Of a stretch of DNA of 64,000 nt, positions 29,298 through 36,472 are shown piece by piece (position 1 is the stretch's first letter; the number at the start of each line of letters is the position of its first letter). The translations under genes and the position numbers were made by a program. This stretch comes from Aliivibrio sp. S4MY1 (lineage in GTDB: Bacteria > Pseudomonadota > Gammaproteobacteria > Enterobacterales > Vibrionaceae). The notes below the pieces were generated by a model. That model ran no database searches and had not been told where the DNA came from. It worked only from the letters and a program-made list of their open reading frames with translations. Location of the stretch: NCBI RefSeq assembly GCF_028765545.1, contig NZ_JARACP010000001.1, forward strand, positions 62,001 to 126,000, in the 5' to 3' direction.

Positions 29298-29325
29298 TTG
29301 GTGGAGCTGGGGGGATTTGAACCCC
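29298..29325. repeat. attL core (28-bp copy of ssrA 3' end)
   Basis: The 28 bases are identical to 63680-63707 and equal the last part of the tmRNA acceptor/T-arm, including the CCA-encoding TGG. This copy lacks the rest of tmRNA, so it is the displaced end. Confidence 0.93.
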
Positions 29326-29415
29326 ATCATATACAGTAAAAACAAGCACTTATTTTACTTATCAATTAGTTATAGCGCTGTTAGCTACCATCTAAAGCCA
29401 TAAACAGCCATGAAT

Positions 29416-29435
29416 GCCGCCATTTAACCGCCATT
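29416..29435. repeat. Left arm-type repeat (putative integrase arm site)
   Basis: A 20-bp sequence (GCCGCCATTTAACCGCCATT) repeated exactly and in the same orientation at 63617-63636. Related GCCAT units lie just to its left (29396-29415). Its location inside both prophage ends, off the core, fits arm-type binding sites of a tyrosine integrase. Confidence 0.7.
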
Positions 29436-30401
29436 TTTGGCGAGTGGGTTTAGCTTAATAGCATCTTCTAAGTGAGCTGGTGAAAAGTGTGCATACTTCA
29501 TTGTGTCAGTGATACTAGCATGACCAAGAATCTGTTGTAATACCAAAATATTCCCCCCATTCATCATAAAATGACTCGCAAACGTGTGACGTAATACGTG
29601 TGTTGATTGCCCTTTAGGGAGTTGAACTCCCGTCCGATTTACTGCCATTTTAAAAGACTTAATACAATTGCTAAATAAACGGCCGTTCTTTTTTGGTAGT
29701 TCTTCGTAAAGTTCTTTACTGATAGGAACGGTTCTGTGCTTATTGCCTTTTGTATGAGTGAAAGTGATCCGGTGAGGTGTGAGTTGTGTGCCGGTTAATG
29801 ATTCCGCTTCACCCCAACGACAACCCGTTGATATGCATATTTTAGAAATTAAGTACGCATCAAAGTTGCGGCACTTTTCTAATTCATCAAAAACAAGTGT
29901 GATCTCTTCGCTTGTTAAAAACCCCATTTCAGGTTGTTTGTATTTTAATGCCCTCAGTTCTGCGAGTGGATTATTGTAGTTCCATTCACCAAGGCGTTTT
30001 AATTCATTAAATAATGCGTTGAGATAAGTTTGATCATTATTGGCTGTTTTGATTGAAACGGTTTCAATACGCAGCTGGCGATACTTTGAAAAATCGCTGG
30101 CGGTAATCTCTCTTGCAATTGGATTTTTCATCATAAGAGACATGGCAAGCAGTTTGTTTTTTCTTTTTGGTCCGTCACTTAATGCTTGGCCGTGTAAGCC
30201 ATACCACAATTCTATTAATTCATTGAGTGTACGGTTATCGTCTTTGGCTGGCATCCACGGTTTTTGAATAGATTCCGTTTGCGTAAATTGTTCAAAGCGT
30301 TTCGCTTCGCTTTGGGTAGCAAAGGTTTTTCTGATGCGTTTTTTATTCGGTAGGTAAATCTCAACAAGATACTTGCCGTTTGGTTGTTTTCTTATAGACA
30401 T
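29424..30401 (-). CDS. int: Phage integrase, tyrosine recombinase family
   Basis: A 325-aa site-specific recombinase. The N-terminal arm-binding domain (SIRKQPNGKYLVEIYLPNKKRIRKTFATQSEA) is followed by a SAM-like core domain and the catalytic domain. Catalytic residues: Arg in GCRWGEAESL (about 195), Lys near THTKGNKHR, HVLRHTFASHF (His-Arg), GHASITDTMKYAHF (His and the nucleophile Tyr near 305). It lies 98 bp from attL, reading toward it, as in P2-like phages. It is expected to recombine attP with the ssrA 3' end. Confidence 0.93.
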   Translation of the reverse strand: MSIRKQPNGKYLVEIYLPNKKRIRKTFATQSEAKRFEQFTQTESIQKPWMPAKDDNRTLNELIELWYGLHGQALSDGPKRKNKLLAMSLMMKNPIAREITASDFSKYRQLRIETVSIKTANNDQTYLNALFNELKRLGEWNYNNPLAELRALKYKQPEMGFLTSEEITLVFDELEKCRNFDAYLISKICISTGCRWGEAESLTGTQLTPHRITFTHTKGNKHRTVPISKELYEELPKKNGRLFSNCIKSFKMAVNRTGVQLPKGQSTHVLRHTFASHFMMNGGNILVLQQILGHASITDTMKYAHFSPAHLEDAIKLNPLAKNGG

Positions 30402-30588
30402 AATTTAATCTTAAAGTTTGAATTGCATCTCTTAGTAGAAACAACGAATTGTTTCAATATGGTTAGTTGGTTTGACGTTATGGTCATTATGTCGCATAAT
30501 CTAAATGCAAACTTAAACAACAGATCGGAATTGTTGTTCAATGTTTTAGTTTTATTATCGGTAATCTAGCCTTTGTGGAGGTTATCAT

Positions 30589-30789
30589 ATGAAATGGTTT
30601 AAGAGTGATATCATGGGTAAAATGCTACGTAAGTTATTAGGTATTCCTGAGCTTCAAGGAATGATGAAAAAATCTGAGCTAAAGGTAACAATGCCTGATA
30701 AAGACACTATTGTTGTAGATATGAGCTCTTTAAGCTCAAGTAAAGTTGCGCAAGCTCAAATGAAAGCAGCGCAAGAAATTTATACTTAA
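30589..30789 (+). CDS. Small phage cargo protein, unknown
   Basis: A 66-aa protein (MKWFKSDIMGKMLRKLLGIPELQGMM...) with a basic amphipathic N-terminus and a Ser-rich middle. The ATG follows a strong TGGAGG site. It lies between the integrase and the repressor region on the opposite strand from int, and a hairpin terminator follows at 30817. No family is recognised. It has the look of a moron-type gene with its own transcription. Confidence 0.6.
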   Translation: MKWFKSDIMGKMLRKLLGIPELQGMMKKSELKVTMPDKDTIVVDMSSLSSSKVAQAQMKAAQEIYT

Positions 30790-30816
30790 TAAAAAACGAC
30801 ATGTTCACTATATAAA

Positions 30817-30842
30817 GAGATGCTTGGGCATCTCTTTTTTAT
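30817..30842 (+). terminator. Terminator between cargo genes
   Basis: AGAGATGC-TTGG-GCATCTCT followed by a T-run. It separates the 66-aa gene from the membrane-protein gene that begins 16 nt further on. Confidence 0.75.
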
Positions 30843-30857
30843 TGGGAGTTATAATTA

Positions 30858-31610
30858 ATGCTTAGAGCAACATCATTGATTCTTATTCTTGCAATTTGTT
30901 TAATAGGCTATTTTTTATTAGACCGCTTACCTAATCGTAGGCATATACTTAGAGATGGTAGCGGGTACCATACGTTCTTCTCATCTGCAGCGGCGGGTTT
31001 AGTGTTAATGGTGCCAGCACTGCTGTTGTATGTATTGGCTGATTGTATCTTTACGAGCTTAAGTTGGTATTTTTCTTTAGGTGATATCATCCTTAATGAT
31101 GTGCTTAAGTCTGAATCAACTGAAAGTACCGTCATATTATTTGACATGATGGCGTTTGCTTTCATTCTTAGTTTTGTTATTCCTTACATTGCCACACGAG
31201 GCGATAATGAGTATTTCTTTGAAAGTTTTGCGGATTATGGTGATAGTCCTGAGTTCACTGATTTGCTCTTGCGATCGACAAGAAAAGGGCTACCTATTTT
31301 ATTTACTATGAGTGATAGAAAAGTATATATCGGTTATGCAAGAGAGATTCACGCTCAACATTTTACAGATATAAATATCATTCCAGTATTTGCGGGCTAT
31401 CGAGATAAAAATACCCTTAAGCTTGTATTAACAACGCCTTATCGAAATGTGATTGAACAATTAAAAACGACGGATAAAGATACGCCAGGATTATTTACAA
31501 TTACGCTTCCGGTTAAAGAAATTACCCATGCGCATATGCATAGTTTTGAGCATTATAAAAACTTTCAAGAGGCCGAAGGGCATGTTGAAGAATATTTAAA
31601 AAGTATCTAA
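30858..31610 (+). CDS. Membrane protein of unknown function (phage cargo)
   Basis: A 250-aa protein. The N-terminal half has three hydrophobic segments (about residues 3-20, 40-70, 90-112). The C-terminal half is soluble and mixed alpha/beta (KVYIGYAREIHAQHFTDINIIPVFAGYRDKNTLKLVLTTPYRNVI). A GGGAG site precedes the ATG, and a terminator follows directly. It sits in the accessory slot next to int, where P2-like phages often carry defence or superinfection-exclusion genes; such a role is inference. Confidence 0.65.
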   Translation: MLRATSLILILAICLIGYFLLDRLPNRRHILRDGSGYHTFFSSAAAGLVLMVPALLLYVLADCIFTSLSWYFSLGDIILNDVLKSESTESTVILFDMMAFAFILSFVIPYIATRGDNEYFFESFADYGDSPEFTDLLLRSTRKGLPILFTMSDRKVYIGYAREIHAQHFTDINIIPVFAGYRDKNTLKLVLTTPYRNVIEQLKTTDKDTPGLFTITLPVKEITHAHMHSFEHYKNFQEAEGHVEEYLKSI

Positions 31611-31611
31611 A

Positions 31612-31646
31612 TTAAAAAAAGCCTCCAGTTTGGAGGCTTTTTTGTA
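31612..31646 (+). terminator. Terminator after membrane-protein cargo gene
   Basis: AAAAAAGCCTCCA-GTT-TGGAGGCTTTTTT: a strong symmetrical hairpin with T-run, also facing the convergent minus-strand gene. Confidence 0.85.
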
Positions 31647-31658
31647 TTCTATTAATAT

Positions 31659-31757
31659 AAAACAATTTCATTTAAGAGATAACCACACCAACAATTGTGC
31701 AATTTCCATTAATAGGAATGTTCGGGGTTATCCAGTCAGGGTCGGTGGCTTGTTTAA
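31659..31757 (-). pseudogene. Remnant of a CI repressor 3' end
   Basis: On the minus strand this stretch reads YFFKQATDPDWITPNIPI... and NGNCTIVGVVIS then stop. It closely matches the last 30 or so residues of the intact repressor at 32603 (KFLQAANPDWPTPIIPINGNCTIVGVVISSMKLF), and the DNA is similar across about 98 bp, including the AAAACAATTTCATT after the stop. It is separated from the intact gene by the 279-aa gene at 31754-32593. It looks like the scar left when that gene and a repressor segment were acquired by recombination. Confidence 0.85.
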
Positions 31758-32593
31758 AGAAATACTTCGCCAGATTTAACATCACAAATATTATTTATAC
31801 GGTCTGCTCTAAACGTTCGAGCGTGCTCTCTTAGTAAGCAATGAGCTTTTATATATGGTGTATTTTCTTTACTTAACTGAATTGAATTTATTACGATGTG
31901 TCTATTACTCACCATTCCTGAACTATCTTCATAGCCCATAGCATACTCTTTTCCATTTTTTAGGTGCTTTAAAAAAGCATATGATGGTGTGTAGTCTGAT
32001 TCTGTTAAAAATCTTGGTTGTGATTTTGTTGTTTTAATCGTGGATTTTTGTTCTTCTACAAAGTCACAGAAATCTGACAGAAGTGAGAATAATTCAAGTG
32101 ATTCACTTTCATCTAACTCCTTATCATCTAAAGCTTGTTCAGCTGCGATGTAAAGTTTTTCTGTTCTGTAATCGTCTTTAGATTCAGGATAGCGTTGAAG
32201 CCAATTGCGTAGTTTTTCTGCTTCTTTTAGGTCAACTTTATCATCGTTTAATATGTCTAGAGCTAGTTTATACAGGTAAGTAACTCTTCGTGATGTTAAT
32301 GTTTCAGTCCCTTTTATATCTCGTGTTTTAGGGGTAGAGCTTGTAGTAGTGATATTTCCATCGTAGGTAAATTTATTTAGCAAGCCAAGTAATGCGGCTT
32401 TAGGATTTTTGAATGTCCACAGGCTCAGGGTTAGTGTGGATAAGGTAAGGCTAGTGAAAAGATTAACGAGTAATCCAAAAATAGTTTTAGAACTCAATAG
32501 ATCATCATTAAACATAAAACCTATAGCTAAAACTAAAAAACATAAGGCAAAGAAACCCGTAACAATAGAGAGTAACTTAGCTAGAAATTTCAT
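31754..32593 (-). CDS. Membrane-anchored TerB/WYL-like protein, phage cargo
   Basis: A 279-aa protein with two N-terminal membrane segments (about 8-28 and 38-62). A helical acidic middle (about 105-185, LDILNDDKVDLKEAEKLRNWLQRYPES...) resembles TerB-type domains. The C-terminus (about 205-275) resembles a WYL-type domain: EYAMGYEDSSGMVSNRHIVINS and INSIQLSKENTPYIKAHCLLREHARTFRADRI. It begins 9 nt after the CI stop, so it is probably expressed in the lysogen. The flanking repressor remnant marks it as recently inserted. A lysogenic conversion or defence role is possible but unproven. Confidence 0.65.
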   Translation of the reverse strand: MKFLAKLLSIVTGFFALCFLVLAIGFMFNDDLLSSKTIFGLLVNLFTSLTLSTLTLSLWTFKNPKAALLGLLNKFTYDGNITTTSSTPKTRDIKGTETLTSRRVTYLYKLALDILNDDKVDLKEAEKLRNWLQRYPESKDDYRTEKLYIAAEQALDDKELDESESLELFSLLSDFCDFVEEQKSTIKTTKSQPRFLTESDYTPSYAFLKHLKNGKEYAMGYEDSSGMVSNRHIVINSIQLSKENTPYIKAHCLLREHARTFRADRINNICDVKSGEVFL

Positions 32594-32602
32594 TCCAATA
32601 TC

Positions 32603-33244
32603 CTAAAACAATTTCATTGAAGAGATAACCACACCCACTATTGTGCAATTTCCATTAATCGGAATGATCGGGGTTGGCCAGTCAGGGTTGGCGGCTTGTA
32701 AAAATTTCTTACCATCTTCAATGATAAGCTGCTTGAATGTGGCTTGGTTCTCGTCATCTAAACGCGCAACCACATACTTGCCATTAACTGCTTCTACATC
32801 AGGGTCAACAAAAATCAATTCCCCTTCTCTAAAAACAGGATTCATGCTTTTACCAACCACTTTTAATAGAAACGTATTTTTACTGCAGCGCACCGGGCAC
32901 GGATAATAATCCGCATCGTGCAAATCGGTTAAATGAATGTCGTTCCACCCACCCGCTTGCACCCAAGAAATAACCGGATAAGAGCCTTGTGGTTTTAATG
33001 CCACAGAAACCACCGTTGTTTCTTGTTCTTGTTTTGCAGGTTCGGGAGATCCTTGGCCTGTTAAAAGCCAATTCACATCACATTTTAAGGCTTTGGCTAA
33101 GAGAGTTACGTACATTCCTTTCGGTGTAGTTTCTCCTTTTTCCCATAGCGAAACAGAAACACGGCTAACGCCGACAGCCTTTGCAATATCTGCCTGGGTT
33201 AAGCCTAGTTCTTTTCTTCTTTTTAAAATATTTGCGTCACTCAT
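32603..33244 (-). CDS. CI-like phage repressor (HTH + S24 peptidase)
   Basis: A 213-aa repressor that should maintain lysogeny. The N-terminal HTH_3 domain (residues about 8-62, LGLTQADIAKAVGVSRVSVSLWEKG) is followed by a cleavage site (SWVQAG-GW) and an S24 self-cleaving domain with the catalytic Ser in VVGKSMNPVF and Lys near ATFKQL. RecA-stimulated self-cleavage implies SOS induction. It diverges from the Cro-like gene across an operator-rich spacer. Confidence 0.93.
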   Translation of the reverse strand: MSDANILKRRKELGLTQADIAKAVGVSRVSVSLWEKGETTPKGMYVTLLAKALKCDVNWLLTGQGSPEPAKQEQETTVVSVALKPQGSYPVISWVQAGGWNDIHLTDLHDADYYPCPVRCSKNTFLLKVVGKSMNPVFREGELIFVDPDVEAVNGKYVVARLDDENQATFKQLIIEDGKKFLQAANPDWPTPIIPINGNCTIVGVVISSMKLF

Positions 33245-33305
33245 GTAAGAAATCTTACCAGTAAGTAAGTAAAGTTTTATTTTTATTTGACGTAAGTTTG
33301 TTTAC
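33245..33305. promoter_or_regulatory. Lysis-lysogeny operator/promoter region
   Basis: Repeated GTAAG half-sites form inverted repeats: GTAAGA-AA-TCTTAC (33245-33258, beginning right at the CI start codon), CTTAC-CA-GTAAG (33254-33265), and GTAAG...TTTAC (33292-33305). A TTGACG -35-like element is at about 33287-33292. These are likely CI and Cro operators over divergent promoters. Confidence 0.7.
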
Positions 33306-33365
33306 ATTTGTAATTTTCATAGTTATTATTGCGAAAGTTAAGTTTCGTAGTAAGGAAAAGTTATC

Positions 33366-33551
33366 ATGAAGAAAAGTGAAGCTATTGAACATTTCGGTTC
33401 AGTTACAGAGCTAGCTAAAAAGTTAAATGTTACTACCCAGTCGATATCTCAGTGGGGGAATGAAATTCCTCTTCGTCGCGCTTTTGAAATTGAGCGCATT
33501 ACCAACGGTGCATTAAAAGCCGATTTCACACCAAACCAAGATCACGCCTAG
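33366..33551 (+). CDS. Cro-like repressor (YdaS-type HTH)
   Basis: A 61-aa HTH protein (MKKSEAIEHFGSVTELAKKLNVTTQSISQWGNEIPLRRAFEIERITNGALKADF), typical of Cro/YdaS proteins that invert at one base step and recognise the same operators as CI. It is the first gene of the rightward early operon, divergent from CI. Confidence 0.85.
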   Translation: MKKSEAIEHFGSVTELAKKLNVTTQSISQWGNEIPLRRAFEIERITNGALKADFTPNQDHA

Positions 33552-33560
33552 AGGTGAATC

Positions 33561-33770
33561 ATGAGCATGACATTAGCGATTGATGTTCCGATGCTGAGCA
33601 TTCCTGAATACGCAAGACGCTCCGGTACCACCGTTGAGTCAGTAAAAAAGCAATGTGATAAAGGGCATTTACCTTTTATTCAAAACGAGCCACGCGGTAC
33701 TCGTTACATCAACATGGTGCAGCTCATGAAACGCTGCGAAGAAGCCAACGCTGCAAAGCCTTGGAACTAG
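33561..33770 (+). CDS. Cox/excisionase-like DNA-binding protein
   Basis: A 69-aa protein with a MerR/Xis-type winged helix (LSIPEYARRSGTTVESVKKQCDKGHLPFIQNEPRGTRYINMVQL). P2 Cox directs excision and represses the lysogenic promoter; its place directly after the Cro-like gene fits. GAGGTG ribosome site. Confidence 0.75.
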   Translation: MSMTLAIDVPMLSIPEYARRSGTTVESVKKQCDKGHLPFIQNEPRGTRYINMVQLMKRCEEANAAKPWN

Positions 33771-33784
33771 GGGAATTATGACAA

Positions 33785-34318
33785 ATGGATTTCGAAAGCA
33801 AAATGGGCGCTTTTTGCGGCGCTGCCCAATCAAATTACGATGATGCTTGTGTGGCGTTCTCTGCAGCAAACAAATGCGCACCAATAGAGCGTGAAACAGG
33901 CGTTAAAAAATTAGCGGATAAATTAAACCCTGAACAGCCGCATAAGCTGTCAGTAATGGATGTAAAGCTAATCACAAGAGCATCGGGTGATTACACTATT
34001 GTGAATAGCTTGCTTTATTCGTTGGATATGGTCGCGGTTGCAGTAGATAAAAACGGCGAGCCAGAAACCTTTGTTAAACGAACATTAGATAATTCAATTT
34101 ACGCCGGAGAGCTGGCGCAAGAAGCATTAAAACACGCAGGCCAAAAACGTATGACTGGCCGCAGCAAGAACACCATTGTTAAAAAAGCGCATACCGCTAT
34201 CGGTAACTTGATTTTACTGATTAACGACATGGAAGGCCGCACACCAAATGCGAGTTCGTTCCTTTCAATGGGTATGGATCTTCTTTCATCTGGCGTGACA
34301 GTGCCAGGTTTAGCGTAA
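33785..34318 (+). CDS. Phage regulatory CII family protein (CP76 type)
   Basis: A 177-aa helical protein with features of the phage regulatory protein CII/CP76 family found in vibriophages such as K139: an N-terminal helix pair, LSVMDVKLITRASGDYTIVNSLL, and a C-terminal segment. It follows the Cox-like gene in the early operon. It likely controls the lysis-lysogeny choice. Family assignment is from memory of the family pattern. Confidence 0.65.
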   Translation: MDFESKMGAFCGAAQSNYDDACVAFSAANKCAPIERETGVKKLADKLNPEQPHKLSVMDVKLITRASGDYTIVNSLLYSLDMVAVAVDKNGEPETFVKRTLDNSIYAGELAQEALKHAGQKRMTGRSKNTIVKKAHTAIGNLILLINDMEGRTPNASSFLSMGMDLLSSGVTVPGLA

Positions 34319-34328
34319 GGGTTTAGTT

Positions 34329-34649
34329 ATGAGTCAGTTAGCACACGTAGCCCCACATACACCAAGCGCAATGGAAAGCATTGCAGCAGCAAAAGCGTTG
34401 TTTACAAAAGATCATAAACGTAAGCAGTTGAAAATTGTATTCAACTCATTTGATAAACAAGGCCGTGGCCTAATTTGCATTGCGGGTGGTTTATCGTCTC
34501 ATGATTGCTTTCGTAATTTTGAAGATTTTAACGATATTGAGTTGCAAAAAATTCGTCGTGGTATGCAGGTTCTTCAAGGTATTACTAAGCGCATTTACAC
34601 CAAAGTCGGTGACGTGAACAAGCTCAAGCCAAGTCACTTTACCCTTTAA
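34329..34649 (+). CDS. Early phage protein of unknown function
   Basis: A 106-aa protein (MSQLAHVAPHTPSAMESIAAAKALFTKDHKRKQ...) with a helical N-terminus and a mixed C-terminus. Early operon position after CII; no recognised domain. A weak terminator follows at 34668. Confidence 0.6.
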   Translation: MSQLAHVAPHTPSAMESIAAAKALFTKDHKRKQLKIVFNSFDKQGRGLICIAGGLSSHDCFRNFEDFNDIELQKIRRGMQVLQGITKRIYTKVGDVNKLKPSHFTL

Positions 34650-34667
34650 ATTCAAATACTGTGTTCT

Positions 34668-34697
34668 TTAGCCTCTGAATAGGGGGCTTTTTTTGTA
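34668..34697 (+). terminator. Weak terminator in the early operon
   Basis: AGCC(TC)...(GG)GGGCT stem followed by seven T. It may lower or attenuate transcription into the replication genes. Confidence 0.6.
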
Positions 34698-34730
34698 CCT
34701 AAATTTTGTTTATTGCATGGGAGCAATGAA

Positions 34731-35183
34731 ATGAGTGAATTAAAAACAGCAGAGCAGTTTTATCAAGCATCACTGGAACACCTTAATAAAGCGAATGAAC
34801 TGCATGAAAAAATGGAAGCTACAGAAAGAAAAACGGTAGCGTTATTCTCTCGTTTTATTGATGGCACAAAACCTGTTTCTGGCGATGTTGAACTTGCTGC
34901 GAAAGATAATCTTAAAGCTATCCAACAGCGCGATGTGTTAGCGGTGATTAATTCAATTACAGCAATGGCGTTAGATATGCCAAAACCGTTATACATGGGA
35001 CTTAATATTGACACAATATCTTTAAGTCTTTGTGTTTGGTGTGACTCTTCTTGTACGCACCACCTATTGAACTCGATTATTTTTTTTAGTCACGATGGTT
35101 TTCTAGAAAACGCAATTCAATTAGAAAGCAACCTTGCTGAAATAATCATTAATGCAAAAGACAACGCAGAGGTAACGGCATGA
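34731..35183 (+). CDS. Early phage protein of unknown function
   Basis: A 150-aa helical protein (starts MSELKTAEQFYQASLEHLNKANELHEKMEATERKT). The ATG with GGGAG site was preferred to an upstream TTG. The stop overlaps the next start (ATGA), so the genes are coupled. No family is recognised. Confidence 0.6.
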   Translation: MSELKTAEQFYQASLEHLNKANELHEKMEATERKTVALFSRFIDGTKPVSGDVELAAKDNLKAIQQRDVLAVINSITAMALDMPKPLYMGLNIDTISLSLCVWCDSSCTHHLLNSIIFFSHDGFLENAIQLESNLAEIIINAKDNAEVTA

Positions 35184-35581
35184 GTGTTATTTCTGTGTAT
35201 CAATCTGATCTTGAATTTGCTTTGCGCGGTGCAGGTTTTACCTCTCGAAAAATCAACATGTTTTTAAAAGCCTTCAACAAAGAAACAGTCTCACAAGGTG
35301 TGGTTTGTTCACTTGATTCACAACGCGCAATGCTTGTGAATGTTAACGGCACAGAGCAAGGTTTATGTCTTTCTGATTTTATCACCGCTTGGTGGTCGTT
35401 TTGGGTTGTGGTTTTTAATACCACTGAAAACCCAGATTTAGAGCAGCAATCACTTGGTGCTATTCGTGCCCTTTTCTTTATTTCCTCTTCGTGCCGTTCT
35501 GTTGCTCAGCAATCAATGATGCAGCAATGGTGGCGTGATTATGAGCCAGAACACGGTTCGCCAATGTTGGAGTCAATCTAA
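35180..35581 (+). CDS. Early phage protein of unknown function
   Basis: A 133-aa protein (MSVISVYQSDLEFALRGAGFTSRKINMFLKAFNKE...) overlapping both neighbours by 1-4 nt in a tight operon. No recognised domain. Confidence 0.6.
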   Translation: MSVISVYQSDLEFALRGAGFTSRKINMFLKAFNKETVSQGVVCSLDSQRAMLVNVNGTEQGLCLSDFITAWWSFWVVVFNTTENPDLEQQSLGAIRALFFISSSCRSVAQQSMMQQWWRDYEPEHGSPMLESI

Positions 35582-35724
35582 TGAGTAAAGATAAGTTCTT
35601 AGCAAAAATGTCAATTGCGTTTATGCAGAACCACGGCGTTGCACCAACCGAAAGCCAATTAGATGGTTGGTTAGAGCTATATGAACAAATGACGTTGCGC
35701 TGCAAAGTGTCTTTTCCTGAATGA
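35581..35724 (+). CDS. 47-aa phage protein
   Basis: A short ORF between coupled genes: it starts on the last base of the preceding stop codon (TAATG) and its stop overlaps the next start (ATGA). The product begins MSKDKFLAKMSIAFMQNHG and ends CKVSFPE. The tight fit in the operon is the main support for coding. Confidence 0.65.
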   Translation: MSKDKFLAKMSIAFMQNHGVAPTESQLDGWLELYEQMTLRCKVSFPE

Positions 35725-35951
35725 TGTTTTTTGTAGCGGTGATTTTGAACAGTGGCGGTGGTGTAGTTCGTGATGCCAAAACTGACGAAATTAAAATTAA
35801 AGAGTTAGGCGAGTTTGAATCAAAAGAACTCGCTATTGATAACGCTTGCGCTCAATTGAAGTGCGAGCACATCACCAAAGGTGTGATCGTTCGTGGCAAT
35901 CACACAGGCGGTTTTATGATTTGCGATACACAGGAGTTTGCAGAGTTATGA
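35721..35951 (+). CDS. 76-aa phage protein of unknown function
   Basis: A small mixed protein (MMFFVAVILNSGGGVVRDAKTDEIKIKELGEFESKELAIDNACAQL). Overlaps the previous gene by 4 nt and the next by 4 nt. No recognised domain. Confidence 0.6.
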   Translation: MMFFVAVILNSGGGVVRDAKTDEIKIKELGEFESKELAIDNACAQLKCEHITKGVIVRGNHTGGFMICDTQEFAEL

Positions 35952-36472
35952 GTATTATCACTAAAGCAAAAGCAATCATGATTAACGATCGTTACTTCTA
36001 TGATTTTGGCAAAAAAGGACAAGTACTAACGGCTTGGTCTTTTGGTGGTGCAAAGTTATTCATGGGTAGCTATACCATGGAGCCAGTGCTTAAAAAGTTA
36101 GATGAAAAACGTAAGAAATACCAAGTTGTTGATGTGGTAGTAAATCAGCCGTCTGGCTTACCAGTAAAAGAACTCTATAAGTATAATTCTAGCTTAAGTC
36201 GAACGATGTCAAATCTTAGCAATATAGGGGGAAAAATTGGTTTTGAGCGTGCAGCTTTAGATATTTGTCAGCTTACCTCAGGTACTATCGCGTTAGCAAA
36301 AGAACACCCGAAGTATGCTGCAAAAATTTCGGAACTGGTAGTTGGTAATAAGGATTTATGCTTTTTTGATTATTACCATAAGGGGGAACCGCTTTGTGTT
36401 CGATTAAACTCTTATAAAGAACGCAAATCATTACAAAATAATGTTGATTTTGCTTACGACGTTCCATTCTGA
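35948..36472 (+). CDS. Early phage protein of unknown function
   Basis: A 174-aa protein starting MSIITKAKAIMINDRYFYDFGKKGQ. I placed the start at the ATG that overlaps the previous stop; a longer frame extends upstream inside the neighbour but is not supported by a ribosome site. It ends on the replication gene's first base (TGATG). Confidence 0.6.
   Translation: MSIITKAKAIMINDRYFYDFGKKGQVLTAWSFGGAKLFMGSYTMEPVLKKLDEKRKKYQVVDVVVNQPSGLPVKELYKYNSSLSRTMSNLSNIGGKIGFERAALDICQLTSGTIALAKEHPKYAAKISELVVGNKDLCFFDYYHKGEPLCVRLNSYKERKSLQNNVDFAYDVPF

Noticed and set aside
29298-29325. tRNA- or tmRNA-like gene at the left end
   Set aside because: Only 28 bp of the ssrA 3' end are present; it is the attL duplicate, not a gene.
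31659-31757. A second functional repressor
   Set aside because: Only the last 30 or so codons remain; no HTH or catalytic serine region.
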